Shown here in pieces: positions 1 through 10,794 of a stretch of DNA of 64,000 bases. This stretch comes from Cavia porcellus. Lineage: Eukaryota > Chordata > Mammalia > Rodentia > Caviidae. A program made the translations under genes and the position numbers. The stretch's first letter is position 1. Each line of letters opens with the position of its first letter. The notes below the pieces were generated by a model. It was not told the origin of the DNA. It saw nothing but the letters and a program-made list of their open reading frames with translations, and ran no database searches. The DNA lies in the NCBI RefSeq assembly GCF_034190915.1, contig NW_026947496.1, positions 57,856,501 through 57,920,500 on the forward strand, in the 5' to 3' direction.

Positions 1-480
1 ATTGTATATATATGATTAAGATGGTGGTCTTTCAGTTGTTATTCTCAGCAGCTTACTGATTATTCAAAGAGATTTAAACTTTTAGCTGGCTTTTCTATCC
101 TATTGCAAGCTGATTTATCATAGCTGGAAGTAAAGTCATATAATTTTTATTCCTTATATTTTTCTAAGATTCACCAATACCTGTTCATTTTCACTGCTGC
201 ATAATTAAGTGGATACACTTAATTTTTGGACCATTTTTCTCGTCTTAGACACCTCAATTTTTTTACTAATGAAAGCAAAGTTAATTGAATTTTACCTATA
301 TTTTGATAAGCATGTGAAATAATTTCTTCAGGGTACAAACTTCAGAACAATAATCACAGAGTTGTAAAATGTGTGAATATTCAATGTAAAAGCAATGCCA
401 ATTGTTTTCCAACTTAGTTTTTGGAATTTGTACTCAACAGCCAAAATTGCTTTATTTTTCTTAGAATTTATTCATTAATG
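1..480. other. AT-rich sequence, nothing recognised
   Basis: I see no open frame of note, no SINE or LTR terminus and no tandem repeat here. The base composition matches the rest of the intergenic sequence. Confidence 0.5.
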
Positions 481-760
481 CTCTAGTTTATTTCACTACA
501 CATTTGCAGGTGATTTCTAGATTTTCTCTATTATAGATAATGGTGATTTTAACAGTCTTGCATACATTTTTTCATTCATGTGAGAGAATTTCTATTGAGT
601 ATATACCTCAGGACAGAATTGCTGGATCATTAAATATATGAATACTCTAATTAAACGTAATGTAGCATTGGATATATGAATATTTTAATTAAAGTTAATG
701 TAACACTATTTTCCAAGGTAGTTGGATTTTAACTCCCTACCAATAGACTCTGTTAAGTTA
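480..760 (-). repeat. Old LINE-like 3'-region remnant
   Basis: The stretch around 530-740 carries phrases typical of old mammalian LINE-1 3' regions read in reverse, such as a 'GGACAGAATTGCTGGATCAT' block followed by a line corresponding to 'ccaattt...ctcccacca'. It is heavily diverged and contains a local 38-bp duplication (634-709). The assignment rests on remembered consensus phrasing only. Confidence 0.35.
634..709. repeat. 38-bp tandem duplication, two units
   Basis: Units at 634-671 and 672-709 both begin ATATATGAATA and continue with TAATTAAA and TAATGTA. They have diverged by several substitutions. This is a short local tandem duplication inside the old LINE-like remnant and has no coding content. 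Confidence 0.8.
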
Positions 761-1160
761 AATGTTTTTCTCTCTATTTGTCTGCATTGCATGTTTCATT
801 AAGTAACTCCTGACTTTCCTATTTTCTAATCTAAGTTCCTTTAGGAAACAAGATCATTTTTCAAATCTCCATACTAAGGTCATTATATAATCCATATCAA
901 CTACTCAGTAAATATTTGGATGAATTAGTAAATGAATCAAAACCAGGAATTTGTGGGAAGATTTGTGTAGCAAATGGAATTAATTTTATTTTGAACATAT
1001 GTATGATGCTGATCAAAATTCACTGAGAAAGAGTTCAAGCGGGAAAAGATTCGTTTGAAAAAAAAACAAAAAAAAAACAGTTTGTAAACCAGTAAATCAA
1101 ATTTTGCCTGTTAATCTGACATTTGTAATCTTGCCATTGTTTTGTGAGTAATTACATGCT
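760..1160. other. Unassigned AT-rich sequence
   Basis: There is no recognisable gene or repeat apart from a short A-rich run near 1059-1078. Confidence 0.45.
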
Positions 1161-1164
1161 AGTC

Positions 1165-1420
1165 ACCTGTGGGAGGATGAGCCCTGGGAAGAAAACCTAG
1201 ACAGAGGTCTTCTCACATCCAAACATATAAATCAGTCCAGACAAGACGACACAGGTGTATATGGGAGGCCAGGCGTGATCAGCCATGCTGGCCCAGAGCA
1301 GATGAACCACTTGAGCTGAATAATAAACTATGAGCTGTATAAAGACTCTTGAGCTAAATAAAGTGATTTTTGTTTAATTTTGAGGTCTGTTTAGTGCAAA
1401 AGCTAATGGGTCCAAAGAAT
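1165..1420 (+). repeat. MLT1-like (MaLR) LTR 3' fragment
   Basis: The end of the segment reads GAGCTAAATAAAGTGATTTT followed by a T-rich stretch and GCAAAAGCTAA. This is the usual layout of the polyadenylation signal and terminus in old mammalian MaLR LTRs. The upstream part is too diverged for a subfamily or a 5' edge. Confidence 0.4.
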
Positions 1421-1429
1421 ACATAAATG

Positions 1430-1800
1430 CCAAACAATAGAAGCTACAGTTTGCAATCAGATAAAGAGCTGCTAGCAAATTCAGTCTCACCCACTGCAAT
1501 GTCCAAAATGACCAGAATGCAAGGAACACATTTGGCCAATCTGATCTTTGACAAAGTGGCCAATAAAGTTCTGGAGAAAATATATGTACGTCACCAAGTG
1601 GTGCTGGGGAAAGTGCTCATTAATATGCAGAAAAATGGCTCTAGTCTCGTAACTCTCACCCTCTGCTAAAATAAAATAAAAGTAGATCAAAATTTTAGAT
1701 ATTAAAGCAGAAATCTTTAGTCTGCTGATCAGTGAAATTTTGGAAGACATACACATTGACAAGAACTTTCTGAAAAGTACTACAATTGTATAATAAATAA
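1430..1800 (+). repeat. L1 ORF2 C-terminal-region fragment
   Basis: On the plus strand the frame starting at 1427 contains LIFDKVANK followed by VVLGKVLINMQKNGSS. This matches the L1 ORF2 segment after the reverse-transcriptase thumb, where the usual order is LIFDK, then a tryptophan-rich stretch, then a methionine-gln-lys-asn block. The frame breaks at 1669. The fragment lacks catalytic motifs, so it is a dead 5'- and 3'-truncated piece, and it lies directly before the minus-strand L1 3'-UTR array at 1820. Confidence 0.5.
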
Positions 1801-1819
1801 TATAAGAATCAATAAATCA

Positions 1820-3140
1820 TTTAAAAAATTTTATTTCAAAGAGGGTAAAATTAAACAGAACAAAACAGATCATAAGAAAACAATGTAAGAGACACAGATT
1901 TCAAAGCAAGACAACCAGAAATCTTCACTATCTATCATATTGTCTCTTGTTTTCTTCCAAATAATTGTCCATATCTTCACATACAGTGAATTCATACAAA
2001 ACAACATAGTGTAAAACTGATGCAAACAGGATGATGAAGGTGTTTTAGGTCTTCAAGACCAGACAATAGGGAAGTCAACAGTGTTGTCATACTGTCTCTC
2101 ATTCTCTTCAAAATAGCTGTCTGTATCTTCATGTATGTTGAAGTTAAACAAAACAAAACAGACTAAAATAATTCTGAACAAAGAATAATAGTATTGCTGG
2201 ATTTCACATCATGATACTACAGAATCAGCACTGGATACTGTAGTGTCTCTTTTTCTTTAAAGTAGTTGTTCATTTCATCTTGAAATGTATAATCAGTTCT
2301 CAGAAATTGTTTATAAGTTCTACACATGCTTGAGTCTCTTCATGTGTACCTATCCTTTCTGCCTTTGAGAGAAAAACAAAACAAAGCAAGACAAAACAAA
2401 ACAGATTCCTCGAAAAACACGGAATGTAAAAGTCATATAAAACTGCAATACGAAGTGATCTATAATGGTTACTATGATGTCTCTCGTTATCTTCAATAGA
2501 ATTGTCTATATCATCAGGCATAGTATAACTAAATATAGCAGAACATAACTATATTAATAAAAATGAACCATTGAGACATTATAAGACTTCAAAAGCAGGT
2601 AATAATCAAATCAAAGTGGGTATCCCAGTGAATCTTGTCATCTTCAGTGTAGTTGCCTATACTCTCAGACTTGATACTATCAATCATAACAGATTCTAAT
2701 AAAATCAGTCAATACAAAACAGCAATCTAACAAACCAGATTCAAATAAGATGAGTCATAATAAGACAGTGTAAATTATACAGGGCTTCATATTAAGTTAA
2801 TAGGAAATTAAAGATGATTATTGTACTATATCCTGATATTTTCGGAATAGCTGTCTGTGCCCTCAAATCTAGTACAAGTAGACAAACTAGAACAGTATAT
2901 GATCCATCTAAACAGAGTGGTGATAATAATGTGGATTTTAATTCCTGATACACTATTAACAATATCCTTTGCCTTCCTTTTTTAGACAGTTCTTCATCTT
3001 TCACTCCCACAGTGTGCACTACATATTTTGGGTCCCACAAACTCCCTCACTTTTTAGATTGGAGGGACCTAAGTGGTTCCAAACCTTCTCACTTCTGGGC
3101 TTGAGCTCAAGTTGTATTCCTTTACCTACAAAAGCCTCAA
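1820..3140 (-). repeat. L1 3'-UTR array of ~150-bp degenerate units (longest copy)
   Basis: Recurrent blocks of the form TGTCTCT...TTTTCTTC, an 'atagctgtcc'-like motif, a 'cttcacatatg'-like motif, then an A-rich AAACAAAACAAAACAG stretch appear near 1942, 2092, 2243, 2479, 2628 and 2825. Typical spacing is about 150 bp, with two longer intervals. The right edge (2965-3140, with a TTTTTAGACAGTTCTTCATC block and an AAAGCCTCAAGGC end) is alignable by eye with 60111-60295, where the same sequence directly follows the end of L1 ORF2. That places this element as a 5'-truncated L1 tail on the minus strand. A poly-T is barely preserved near 1825-1840. Confidence 0.6.
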
Positions 3141-3200
3141 GGCCAGAGAGACAGACAGAGAGATAGACAATCAGACAAGCAGACAAAAAGCCCACCGCTT
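3140..3200. repeat. Degenerate (AGAC)n low-complexity tract
   Basis: An imperfect run of AGACAGACAGAGAGATAGACA type directly abuts the 5' edge of the L1 3'-UTR array. The small frames read across it on both strands are repeat artefacts. Confidence 0.6.
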
Positions 3201-3388
3201 CATTTGTCACTCAAAGCTACTTTCTTCACTTAATGAAGGAGCTGAGGTATCATGGGCCATATCATTAAGCAGGAAGATACCATATTGTTTATATCCATTT
3301 CTTACTATCCCACTAATATCATGCTTGGATTTTGTTTCAGAGGTAGCAGATTGATTTGATGCCAGCAAACTATCAAGAATTGATTTAT

Positions 3389-3478
3389 ACTCTCTGTCTC
3401 TGTCTCTGTCTCTTTCTCTGTCTCTGTCTCTCGCCCTCCCTCCCTCCCTTCTTCCTTTCCTCCTTCCTTCTTCTTTAT
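3389..3478. repeat. Pyrimidine microsatellite (TCTCTG)n/(TCCC)n
   Basis: Alternating TCTCTG units pass into TCCC and TTCC runs. The antisense frame reads as Arg-Asp/Arg-Glu repeats (3207-3554) and has no features of a real protein. Confidence 0.85.
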
Positions 3479-3479
3479 T

Positions 3480-4030
3480 CCTGAAATTTATTTTCTGTAT
3501 GTCCTCTATCTGTGTTACTCTAGCTGGATTTCCTTTGTGAAATAAATACACCAAGCTCTACATGCAGTATCTGTCTTACGGAAATTATTTGGCTTTGTAT
3601 TGAGGGTAATGGAACAGGCTTGGATCAGCTGTTACAGTGAATGCTACATGAAGTCCATAGCAGTAGGATGGTGCTTCCCAGCTTCCAAAGACCATGGATT
3701 CATATCAGATACAATAATCATGCATGTGTAATGTTACCTTACTAGAGTCTCAGAAGTGTGAGGTCAAATTTGGCACTTCTATTAGTATTTTGTACTTCTC
3801 TATATAAAGGAGTTTGTTCCTCAGTTTCTTTATGATTTAATATTTGATATTGTTTTTAATATTTGATTTTATGTAAAATAAATGCCATTATTAACATTCT
3901 AAAAGACAAAAAATTATAAATTCTCAATGTAGATAATATCTTCTAACCACATTTTCTAGTTGTTATGAATATATATGTTATATGATAACTGAACCAGGTT
4001 ATTACTCAAAAGAGTTCAAACTTAGAGCTA
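3480..4030. other. Unassigned sequence
   Basis: No gene, SINE or LTR edge is recognised. The stretch is AT-rich with short poly-A and poly-T tracts. Confidence 0.45.
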
Positions 4031-4035
4031 GATAC

Positions 4036-4498
4036 AGAGAGAAAGAGAGACAGAGAGAGAGAGAGGCAGAGACAGAGTCAGGTGTTCTGAGATGCTTTTG
4101 AATGGTGATTGGATCATGAAGTCCATATAATCATTAGTGTATTGGTCCATTCATAAATTCACAGATGACTGTGCTGTGGCCTGGTAAAAAGATATGGGTA
4201 AGTGTGACTGTAAACTGGAAGCTCATAGCCTTATTCCTCATAGCCAGTGTAAAAGTATGCTTATTTCTGGGTTCACTCTTTCTTCTCTACTTCCTGGTTT
4301 CTCTGGTGTGAGCAGCTTTCCTCCAACATATCTTTCCACATTGTAATTTCTGTAATCACTCTTATATTCTAACAGTGGGCTATACCTTCAGATGCTGTGA
4401 ACCAAAATAAACCGTCTTCCCCTTTAAGTTGGTGGTGTGGAATACTCTGGTCCAATGATACGAAAGCTTACTAATACAGCAAGATACACGAAACTGCT
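4036..4498 (+). repeat. MaLR-like LTR with 5' (AG)n tract
   Basis: An (AG)n run at about 4036-4078 precedes a segment with GGTGATTGGATCATGAAG, a C/T-rich middle, GAACCAAAATAAACCGTCTT as the polyadenylation region, and AAAGCTTACTAATACAG at the end. This order is that of MaLR-class LTRs read on the plus strand. The 5' terminus is not certain. Confidence 0.55.
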
Positions 4499-4499
4499 A

Positions 4500-5512
4500 T
4501 GAAATACCCAGTTAAGCAAAAATAATGTAGTGGCCCAGTAACTACTTCACCACCTTATTCACAGACTGGCATAAAAGAAAACTGAGTCAAAGATTTGAGA
4601 GAAACTGTTGGGGTGCTCTTTCCTCAGGGTAGCAATGATAGCAAGGAAAGGAAAATATAGAGTAATGAGGAATACAAATGACATAAATGAGACCTGAAAG
4701 GAGACATGAAGAAAAAGCACAGGGAGGGAGACTGCGGTGCAGTAAGTGGAAAGATTTTTATGATTGACAAATCTAAGCTCTTTTCTGGGGAAGGAACAAA
4801 AGTACTGATACAGATATTCCAGATGTTTCAGGAAGTCTAGATAAAGAAAAGTGGGTGATTCTTAGAAAGGAATAGCGTTTTATTTAACTTGAATCAGCAT
4901 AGCTAAAAGTCCCTTTCTGTGATTACATGGAATTAAATACGGTTCTATACTTCCTGAACCACCTATCTATAGTTTTTGGACAACCTATATGAATATATTT
5001 AAGAAAAGAGAACTGTAACTGCAAGATTCATTCAAAAACAAGAGCAATTTCCTACATTAACATCTATCCTGTTATCTTTGTGCTTGTGAATTCATAGTGA
5101 TCTAATTAATCATTGCTAAGAATTTAAAAACATCTGTGGCTGACACTTTTTATATCCTGCTCTCCAAAAATTGTCATATCATTTTACTTCTGAGTGGACA
5201 CTGAACGTAGTGTGTGAGCAATGTAAAAATATGCTTCTAGAAATGATCTTGTTTTCTAGAAAACCAACTTTGCTAGATGAATGGTATAAAAACAAACTTT
5301 CTCAAGGAATTTATGAGATCTATCAAGTACTTGAAAGAATACTACAAAAAAATTGAAGAAAACAACCTTGAGTCATCTTCTAGCATGTTATTTTCTTCAA
5401 GTAGTAAAAATACGCTCAGTATGTGAAATTGTTTTATTAGTATTTCAGTTTTATAACTTATCAAAATTGCAATCCAAAAATAGAAGTCGTGAGCTTAATG
5501 TCTATAATGCTA
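4500..5512. other. Unassigned sequence
   Basis: I see no feature I can defend. The two short plus-strand frames (5171-5356, 5353-5628) have no recognisable domain, and the second runs into the LTR that follows. Confidence 0.45.
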
Positions 5513-5925
5513 TGTATCAAGATACCCCCTTAAAGTCTCATATGCTCATATACAAGGCCTTTTGTTGGTGGCTGGATGTCGAGCATGTGATAATTAGATG
5601 GATTTATCATAGCTCTGGGTGTGGATGATAGAAACCCCATCCTGGGTATAGTGATATCAATCAATAGGCTTATAACCTGGACGGACCATAAAGGGAAAGA
5701 AAGAGGGAAGGCTGGTTGTTGTTTCTGTTGCTACTTCACTGCTGTCTGCCTGCCTGGCCATGAGCAGCTTCTCCTGTGTAATGTCCTTCTGTCATGTTGC
5801 CTGACCTTAAAGTCAGATGATTATGAACTGAAACCTCTACAATTGTGAACTGGATAAACTTTTATTCTCTTAACTTATGGTTGTCAGGTGTTTTGTCCCA
5901 ACAATAAAAAACAGAACTAAGATAA
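5513..5925 (+). repeat. MaLR-like solo LTR
   Basis: The LTR begins TGTATCAAGATACCCCC and runs through AAAGTCTCATATGCT, a GAACTGAAACCTCTACAA block and an ATAAACTTTTATT polyadenylation region, to an ACTAAGATAA-type end. The same block order is seen in the LTRs at 8348, 16398, 30450 and 45931. The frame 5621-5848 lies inside it and is not a gene. Confidence 0.65.
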
Positions 5926-6560
5926 TTTTCTATATTAAGTTCATTTTATTCGGATTAAAGCAAGCTAGAAATTAGATGACAGTTCTGAATTCGATCTTTT
6001 GCTGTTGCACAAAATGAATCGTGACTCTTAAATTGTCTTTCTTTGACAACTGACACAGTATTAAAGCTTTTCTGTAGAGGGTGCAGGGAAGGCACTGAAG
6101 GATACCATGGTTCTGTTTCCTGGTGATTGTCCATGAATCTCCTGCAGTCGTACGTACATTCTCTGGTTCCAAGCAGTTAGAGGGTTTGGCAGTAAAGAGT
6201 ATTTCAAGGTCACCAACTCCTCCAGCATTGCTGCTGTGTTCTCTTTTATAGAGTTTATCCCTAAGTTATTTATAGGGATTCAGACCCATTAGAATCTGAA
6301 ATACTACTCTGTAGTGTTCTGTAACACCGTCTTCAGAGAAACCCTCACAGCTGATCTTGCTAATTTTCCAGCACAAAATGACACTGCATTTCTAAGCAAT
6401 TGTACCTAAGCTGCATGTCAGTGAAAAGCAAATGTCCCAGTTGATCTGGTGATGGTACTTTTGAAAGTTTTGAAAGTTCTGTTCCATTGTCCGCAAGTAA
6501 AGTTATAGATTGACATGGAAGCTTTTGAGAGTCTAACTTTCAATCTGAAGTGGCATTTTA
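5926..6560. other. Unassigned sequence
   Basis: No gene or transposon edge is recognised. The antisense frame 5972-6172 has no domain signature. Confidence 0.45.
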
Positions 6561-6562
6561 TG

Positions 6563-6609
6563 TGCGTGTGTGTGCATGCACGTGTGTGTGTGTGTGTGTG
6601 TGTGCGTGC

Positions 6610-6648
<39 letters not shown>
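6563..6648. repeat. (GT)n microsatellite with GC interruptions
   Basis: This is a long alternating purine-pyrimidine run of GT units with GCGTGCGTGCGT interruptions. The cysteine/valine and threonine/histidine frames across it come from the repeat. Confidence 0.95.
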
Positions 6649-6649
6649 T

Positions 6650-7174
6650 ATGGCCCTTATCACTTACATATTGATCTTTATTCAAAGAACATGTTATCTA
6701 GCACACTGGAATTTCTCATAGTTATCAGGTTCTTTTTGTGCAATTAAGGCTGAATCTAACATCTGTAGATTCTCAGGGACCTTAGGTTTAAAGGGGAATA
6801 GACCCTGTAGACTTTATAGAGCCTTTTGTAAAAGTCTGAAAGGTTTTGTTAGGTTTCTGGATAATAGTAGTTGATAGGCTTTATTCTCCTCTCTTTAATG
6901 TCTTTGAGAAATGCTTGACTGGGTTTCCTTTTTTATTTACACTGGAAAGCAGAAATTATCAGGTTTTAAACAGTTCATAAAGCAGCAGTCTCAGGGAGTC
7001 TTGCAGATTTGATTTCATTTTAACTTTCAATCACCAGAAAGCCCTTTATTAATTTTTAGGACTGTGACCTGCAGTTAGGGGTTATCAGTTTAGACTGCCT
7101 GGAATCCATTGCTGACTCCTATGTATGTGATATATGGTTGAAAGATGGCACAACAGATAAAGAGTGAGTCCCTT
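6650..7174. other. Unassigned sequence
   Basis: No recognisable feature is present. Confidence 0.45.
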
Positions 7175-7293
7175 TCAGAGAGAGAGAGAGAGACAGAGAC
7201 AGAGAGAGAGAGACAGAGAGACATACAGGCAGACAGACAGACAGAGACAGACAGAGAGAGACAAACAGAGAGAGACAGAGAGACAGAGAGAGT
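7175..7293. repeat. (GA)n/(CAGA)n microsatellite
   Basis: An imperfect GA and CAGACAGA tract of about 119 bp. The Arg/Glu/Thr frame on the plus strand and the Ser/Leu frame on the minus strand are artefacts of it. Confidence 0.95.
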
Positions 7294-8270
7294 GAGACCA
7301 TTCAGGTGCCCACCTTGTCACTTGCCTCTCTGCAATGTTGGGACCATCAAGACTAAGGAGAAGCATTGATAGGTTTTCTGTTTTGACCCTGTTAGATGCA
7401 TCCATGGAACCACAATTTGGGGCCCAATCAAGCTCTGTAGTTTGGAAAGGGAAGTCCAACTCTTCATCATGGAGCACAGATGGAACAGTCAGTTGCTCTC
7501 ACCATCTATTACAAACACTCACACACTCATTCAATAGGCACTCAGAGGATAAAACATTCTCTCCCCACACCATGAGGAGACCTAACTAATAAGAGATGAT
7601 TGGTCCCTCCTTCTGCACAAACTGAACAGGACAGACTGAAACTGTTTCCCCCAAGTCTCTTAATGGCAACCAGGCAGACAGGCAGTCAGGTAGACTAAGT
7701 CCTCCTCACTTTTGGGTTCACAATGAACCACTCAAAAGGGGAGCCAGGAATCCTCCTCCAGCCCTATGAGGGGACTAAAAAAATTTCCAAGGCACACTTT
7801 CCCATCAGGACTTGGAGAGGTCTCTGCTCCATTGGTGAGGGCCATGACGTGGTGATCACATATTTCAGCAAGATCAATCTTCCCAGGCAATGCACCAAAT
7901 GCAAGAAAAAACACAAACATGAAAATATCACACAGGACTTGGAGGCAGATTTATTTAATGCCAGTGGATACTGATCTCAAGACAAAAATGTCAGGGCTCG
8001 AGGGTCCAGGAAGGGAGATTTTTATGGAGTTGCAAAAGAGAAGTACAGAGGTAGAGTGTTTGGCTGTCTTTGATTGATTCTTACAATATGCATCATGGTG
8101 ACCAGCTTTGCATTACAGGGACCAGCTGTTTCTAAGAAATAAAAGTAACAGGAACTGTTACCTGGGCAACTAACAGAAACAGATGTATTCTGGCTGGAGG
8201 GGAGGCATTTTCGGCTATCTCTGCCTTTTATATATGCTACTTGTATCACTGAGAGTTATTTTTGTTTTCT
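7294..8270 (-). other. Unclassified segment with an LTR-like signal order (weak)
   Basis: Read on the minus strand, a TATATAAAAGG-type TATA motif lies near 8227 and an AATAAA signal lies near 7952, roughly 280 bp downstream. The segment is more GC-rich than its surroundings, as ERV LTRs often are. I could not find matching termini, a target-site duplication or a second copy in the window. The frames 7335-7589 and 7723-7974 have no recognisable domain. It could be an unlisted ERV LTR or ordinary sequence. Confidence 0.25.
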
Positions 8271-8347
8271 ACTAGCCATCTCTTTATAACATTAATTATT
8301 TATTTAGACAAAACTTACTTTTATCAAATTTTTCTTTCCATACTAAT

Positions 8348-8699
8348 TGTTGTGATTTAGGTGTAGATGTCCACCCAAAGTCTCATATAGTCATAGGTGG
8401 GGTTTTTGAGAAGTGGCTGAATCTAGAGCGGGGTGTGTAATGACTGGGATTAAGGGTATGTGGTTATTAAATCAGAGCACTGCCCTAGTCCCCATAGCCT
8501 GGATGCAATATAAGGGACAGAAAAGCTGTCTTGTCCTTTGCTTGCTTGCTTTTGTTACCTTCTGCCCTGTTTTCATGAGCTGTTTTTCCTTTAACATCTG
8601 CCAGCTATGGAATGAAACATCTACAAAATGTGAGATAAATAAATCTCTCCCCTTTAACTTTGGGTGTCAATCAGCAACCAGAGAAAAGTATCTAAGACA
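8348..8699 (+). repeat. MaLR-like solo LTR
   Basis: The LTR starts TGTTGTGATTTAGG, contains AAAGTCTCATATAGTC, CCTGGATGCAATATAAGGG (a TATA-like site), GAAACATCTACAAAATGTG and an ATAAATAAATC polyadenylation region, and ends TATCTAAGACA. Its length (352 bp) and block order match the other MaLR-like LTRs here. The flanking pentamers do not match, so the target-site duplication is not recoverable. The frame 8413-8724 lies within it. Confidence 0.7.
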
Positions 8700-9540
8700 A
8701 TGTGCCATTGTCTCTATTTTTTGACTCAGCACTGATACATTCATCTGATTAAATACTTTATTCTAAACCAAATGAGCTAGAAATTTAGCTCCTTCTTTTC
8801 TCATCTTTTTTTTAAAAAGATACATTTACCTACACGTACCATATTTGTGATATCAATTGGCACTGAAAAAGAGTATGGAAATGGTTATAAAATGAGGAAC
8901 TTAAATCTTATCATTTATATTTTAATTATTTTATTTAAAAGTACTTGCAATAGTTCTGTATATGTCTAGGAAGAATTAATCACAATAGATGTACTCTTCC
9001 ACTGTAGATACCAGAAAAGCTAAATAGAAATTAATCAAAATGTTGGTTTTCAGGGATCAAACAATAGCAGAATGTAACCACAGTGACTGAAAGAAGGCAA
9101 TCAAGTGAGTTAAGTTTTGGTCTGCTCAGATCATTGCTGACAGGCAATTGTTGGACACAGCATAGGGAGCACCGAGGCTGGTAGTTTTACTGAACTGTGA
9201 GGCCAGGAAGTTGAGTTAAGATTCCTGGAGAAAGAGTTTCAGAGACTTTACACAAGGGTCCCCTGGAGTTTTTGGTGGATAACTGATCTGTTCATAAGTG
9301 AGATGAAATTTCCTAAGGGCAAGGAAAGATCAACTATGAAACAACAGGCTGAACAATTCATTGGGCCAGAAATATTTGCATTTTTACCAAAGTAAAAAGA
9401 CTTTGTAATAAAATAAGTAATAGTTTTCTGAAGAGGCAGGCTGTGGTTCTGATTCTAAGTTAGTTCAAGATTAAAGTACATTTTGGATCTACCATAATTG
9501 ATTTAAAATAAAAAGCCTCAAACAGATAGCCTTGGTTGAC
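8700..9540. other. Unassigned sequence
   Basis: No gene or transposon terminus is recognised. Confidence 0.45.
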
Positions 9541-10255
9541 TGCTTATAGCACTGATCCATATTTTTCAAGAAAACAAGATCCAACAATTATTAAATTAAG
9601 AAACTAAAACCCAAAGTCAGCAGCAAAAAAGTAACAATATTAAATACTGAATAAAAACTTACCAGACACGAAAAGGAACAATATACAGATAGTAATGTAA
9701 ACAGTGGAATTATAAACATGAACCTTGAAATAGTTATTGTAAATTAAAAATATGTTCAAAAGTATAATGAGTGATGTAGACTAACATGAGGAAAGAAACA
9801 GAAAACATAAAAAATGCCAAATAAATTTCCTGAAATTAGTTCAAAATTCAAAATGTCACTGAGAATAGATATCGAGAAATAAGAGATCAATGAACTTCAA
9901 TGTCTAGCAATAGGAAATATAAAAATATGAGGCACTTAGAAAAAGTATCGAATAAAAGAGAGTACAGCTCTTCAGGAAATTAAGGGACAATATTGATCTG
10001 CGTAACACAACTGTCACTGGAGATTTCACTTATACTATAGGCAGATATAAAATATAGGAAAATAATGATTATCACACTTACAAATGTAATGAAAACTACA
10101 AATCCAAGTATTTCAACAAATTCAAGCAGAGAAAATATAAATAATGCCGCATGAGTATTATTTTAACTGTTGGAAAGAAATGACTTAAAAATTTCCAAAA
10201 AATAGGCAGAGAAAAAAGACAAATATACATAAACAGATAAGAATGAAAAAAAAAA
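9540..10255 (+). repeat. Possible old L1/HAL1 ORF1-region remnant
   Basis: The stretch is adenine-rich on the plus strand, with AGAGATCAATGAACTTCA and GAAATTAAGGGACAATAT phrases resembling the coiled-coil to RNA-binding part of old L1/HAL1 ORF1. It has no open frame and is very diverged, so the call is tentative. Confidence 0.3.
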
Positions 10256-10315
10256 AAAAACTTTTCCATTCAGACGTATTCAACATGAAATGCAGCAACC
10301 TCTGTAATAACTGGG

Positions 10316-10480
10316 ATACCAGGCATGGTGGTGCACACCTGTAATCCCAGAACTCGGGAGCTGGAAGCAGGATAATGCCCTGAGTCCAAGGTAAATGTGC
10401 ATTAGCCAGTGAATTCAAGGCTGTACTGGAATACAAGGAGAGAGTCTGTCTCAAAAAAAAAAAAAAAAAAAAAAAAAAAA
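10316..10480 (+). repeat. B1 SINE (7SL-derived) with long poly-A
   Basis: The body reads ACCAGGCATGGTGGTGCACA, CCTGTAATCCCAG, then GGAGAGAGTCTGTCTCAAAA and a long A-run to 10480. This is the B1/Alu-type 7SL RNA derivative with its internal Pol III promoter boxes. It is followed directly by a GGAA-type tract. Confidence 0.9.
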
Positions 10481-10483
10481 CAA

Positions 10484-10542
10484 CGAAAGAAGGAAGGAAG
10501 GAAGGAAGGAAGGAAGGGAGGGAGGGAGGGAGGAAGGAAGAT
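10484..10542. repeat. (GAAG)n/(GGGA)n microsatellite
   Basis: A purine-only tetranucleotide array grows out of the B1 poly-A tail, a common origin for such repeats. Confidence 0.9.
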
Positions 10543-10560
10543 GATAGGAACTGGAATCAG

Positions 10561-10790
10561 GAACCAGGTGTGATGGTGTGCACCTGTAAACACATCTGAA
10601 ACTCCAAATCGAGGGAGGTGATGCAACAGGATCACCAGTTCCAGTCCTTCCTGGGGAATTTAGTGAGATCCCTTCTCAAAATCAACAACTAAAAGAAGGA
10701 CTTAGGATGTGGTTCAGTAGGAAGGCCCTGAATTAATTCTCCAGCACATCACCTCCCACACACACATACACTGATGAATTATTAAGAGAG
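10561..10790 (+). repeat. B1-ID composite SINE
   Basis: The first part (10565-10690) is a diverged B1 (AGGTGTGATGGTGTGCACC, GTGAGATCCCTTCTCAAAA). The second part (10697-10760) is an ID body (GACTTAGGATGTGGTTCAGT, then TTCTCCAGCAC) with a CA-rich tail. The order is 7SL part first, tRNA part second. The minus-strand composite at 25029-25205 has the same order, which argues for a true dimeric family. Confidence 0.75.
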
Positions 10791-10794
10791 GGAG

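Noticed and set aside
1820..3140. CRISPR-like spaced repeats
   Set aside because: The repeats are degenerate, about 150 bp apart, in a mammalian LINE tail with poly-A ends. A CRISPR array has short exact repeats and occurs in prokaryotes.
7119..7477. Ser/Leu-rich and Arg/Glu-rich frames over microsatellites (also at 3207-3554, 6418-6747, 14656-14968, 57500-57939)
   Set aside because: Composition follows directly from GA, GT or CAGA repeats in every frame.
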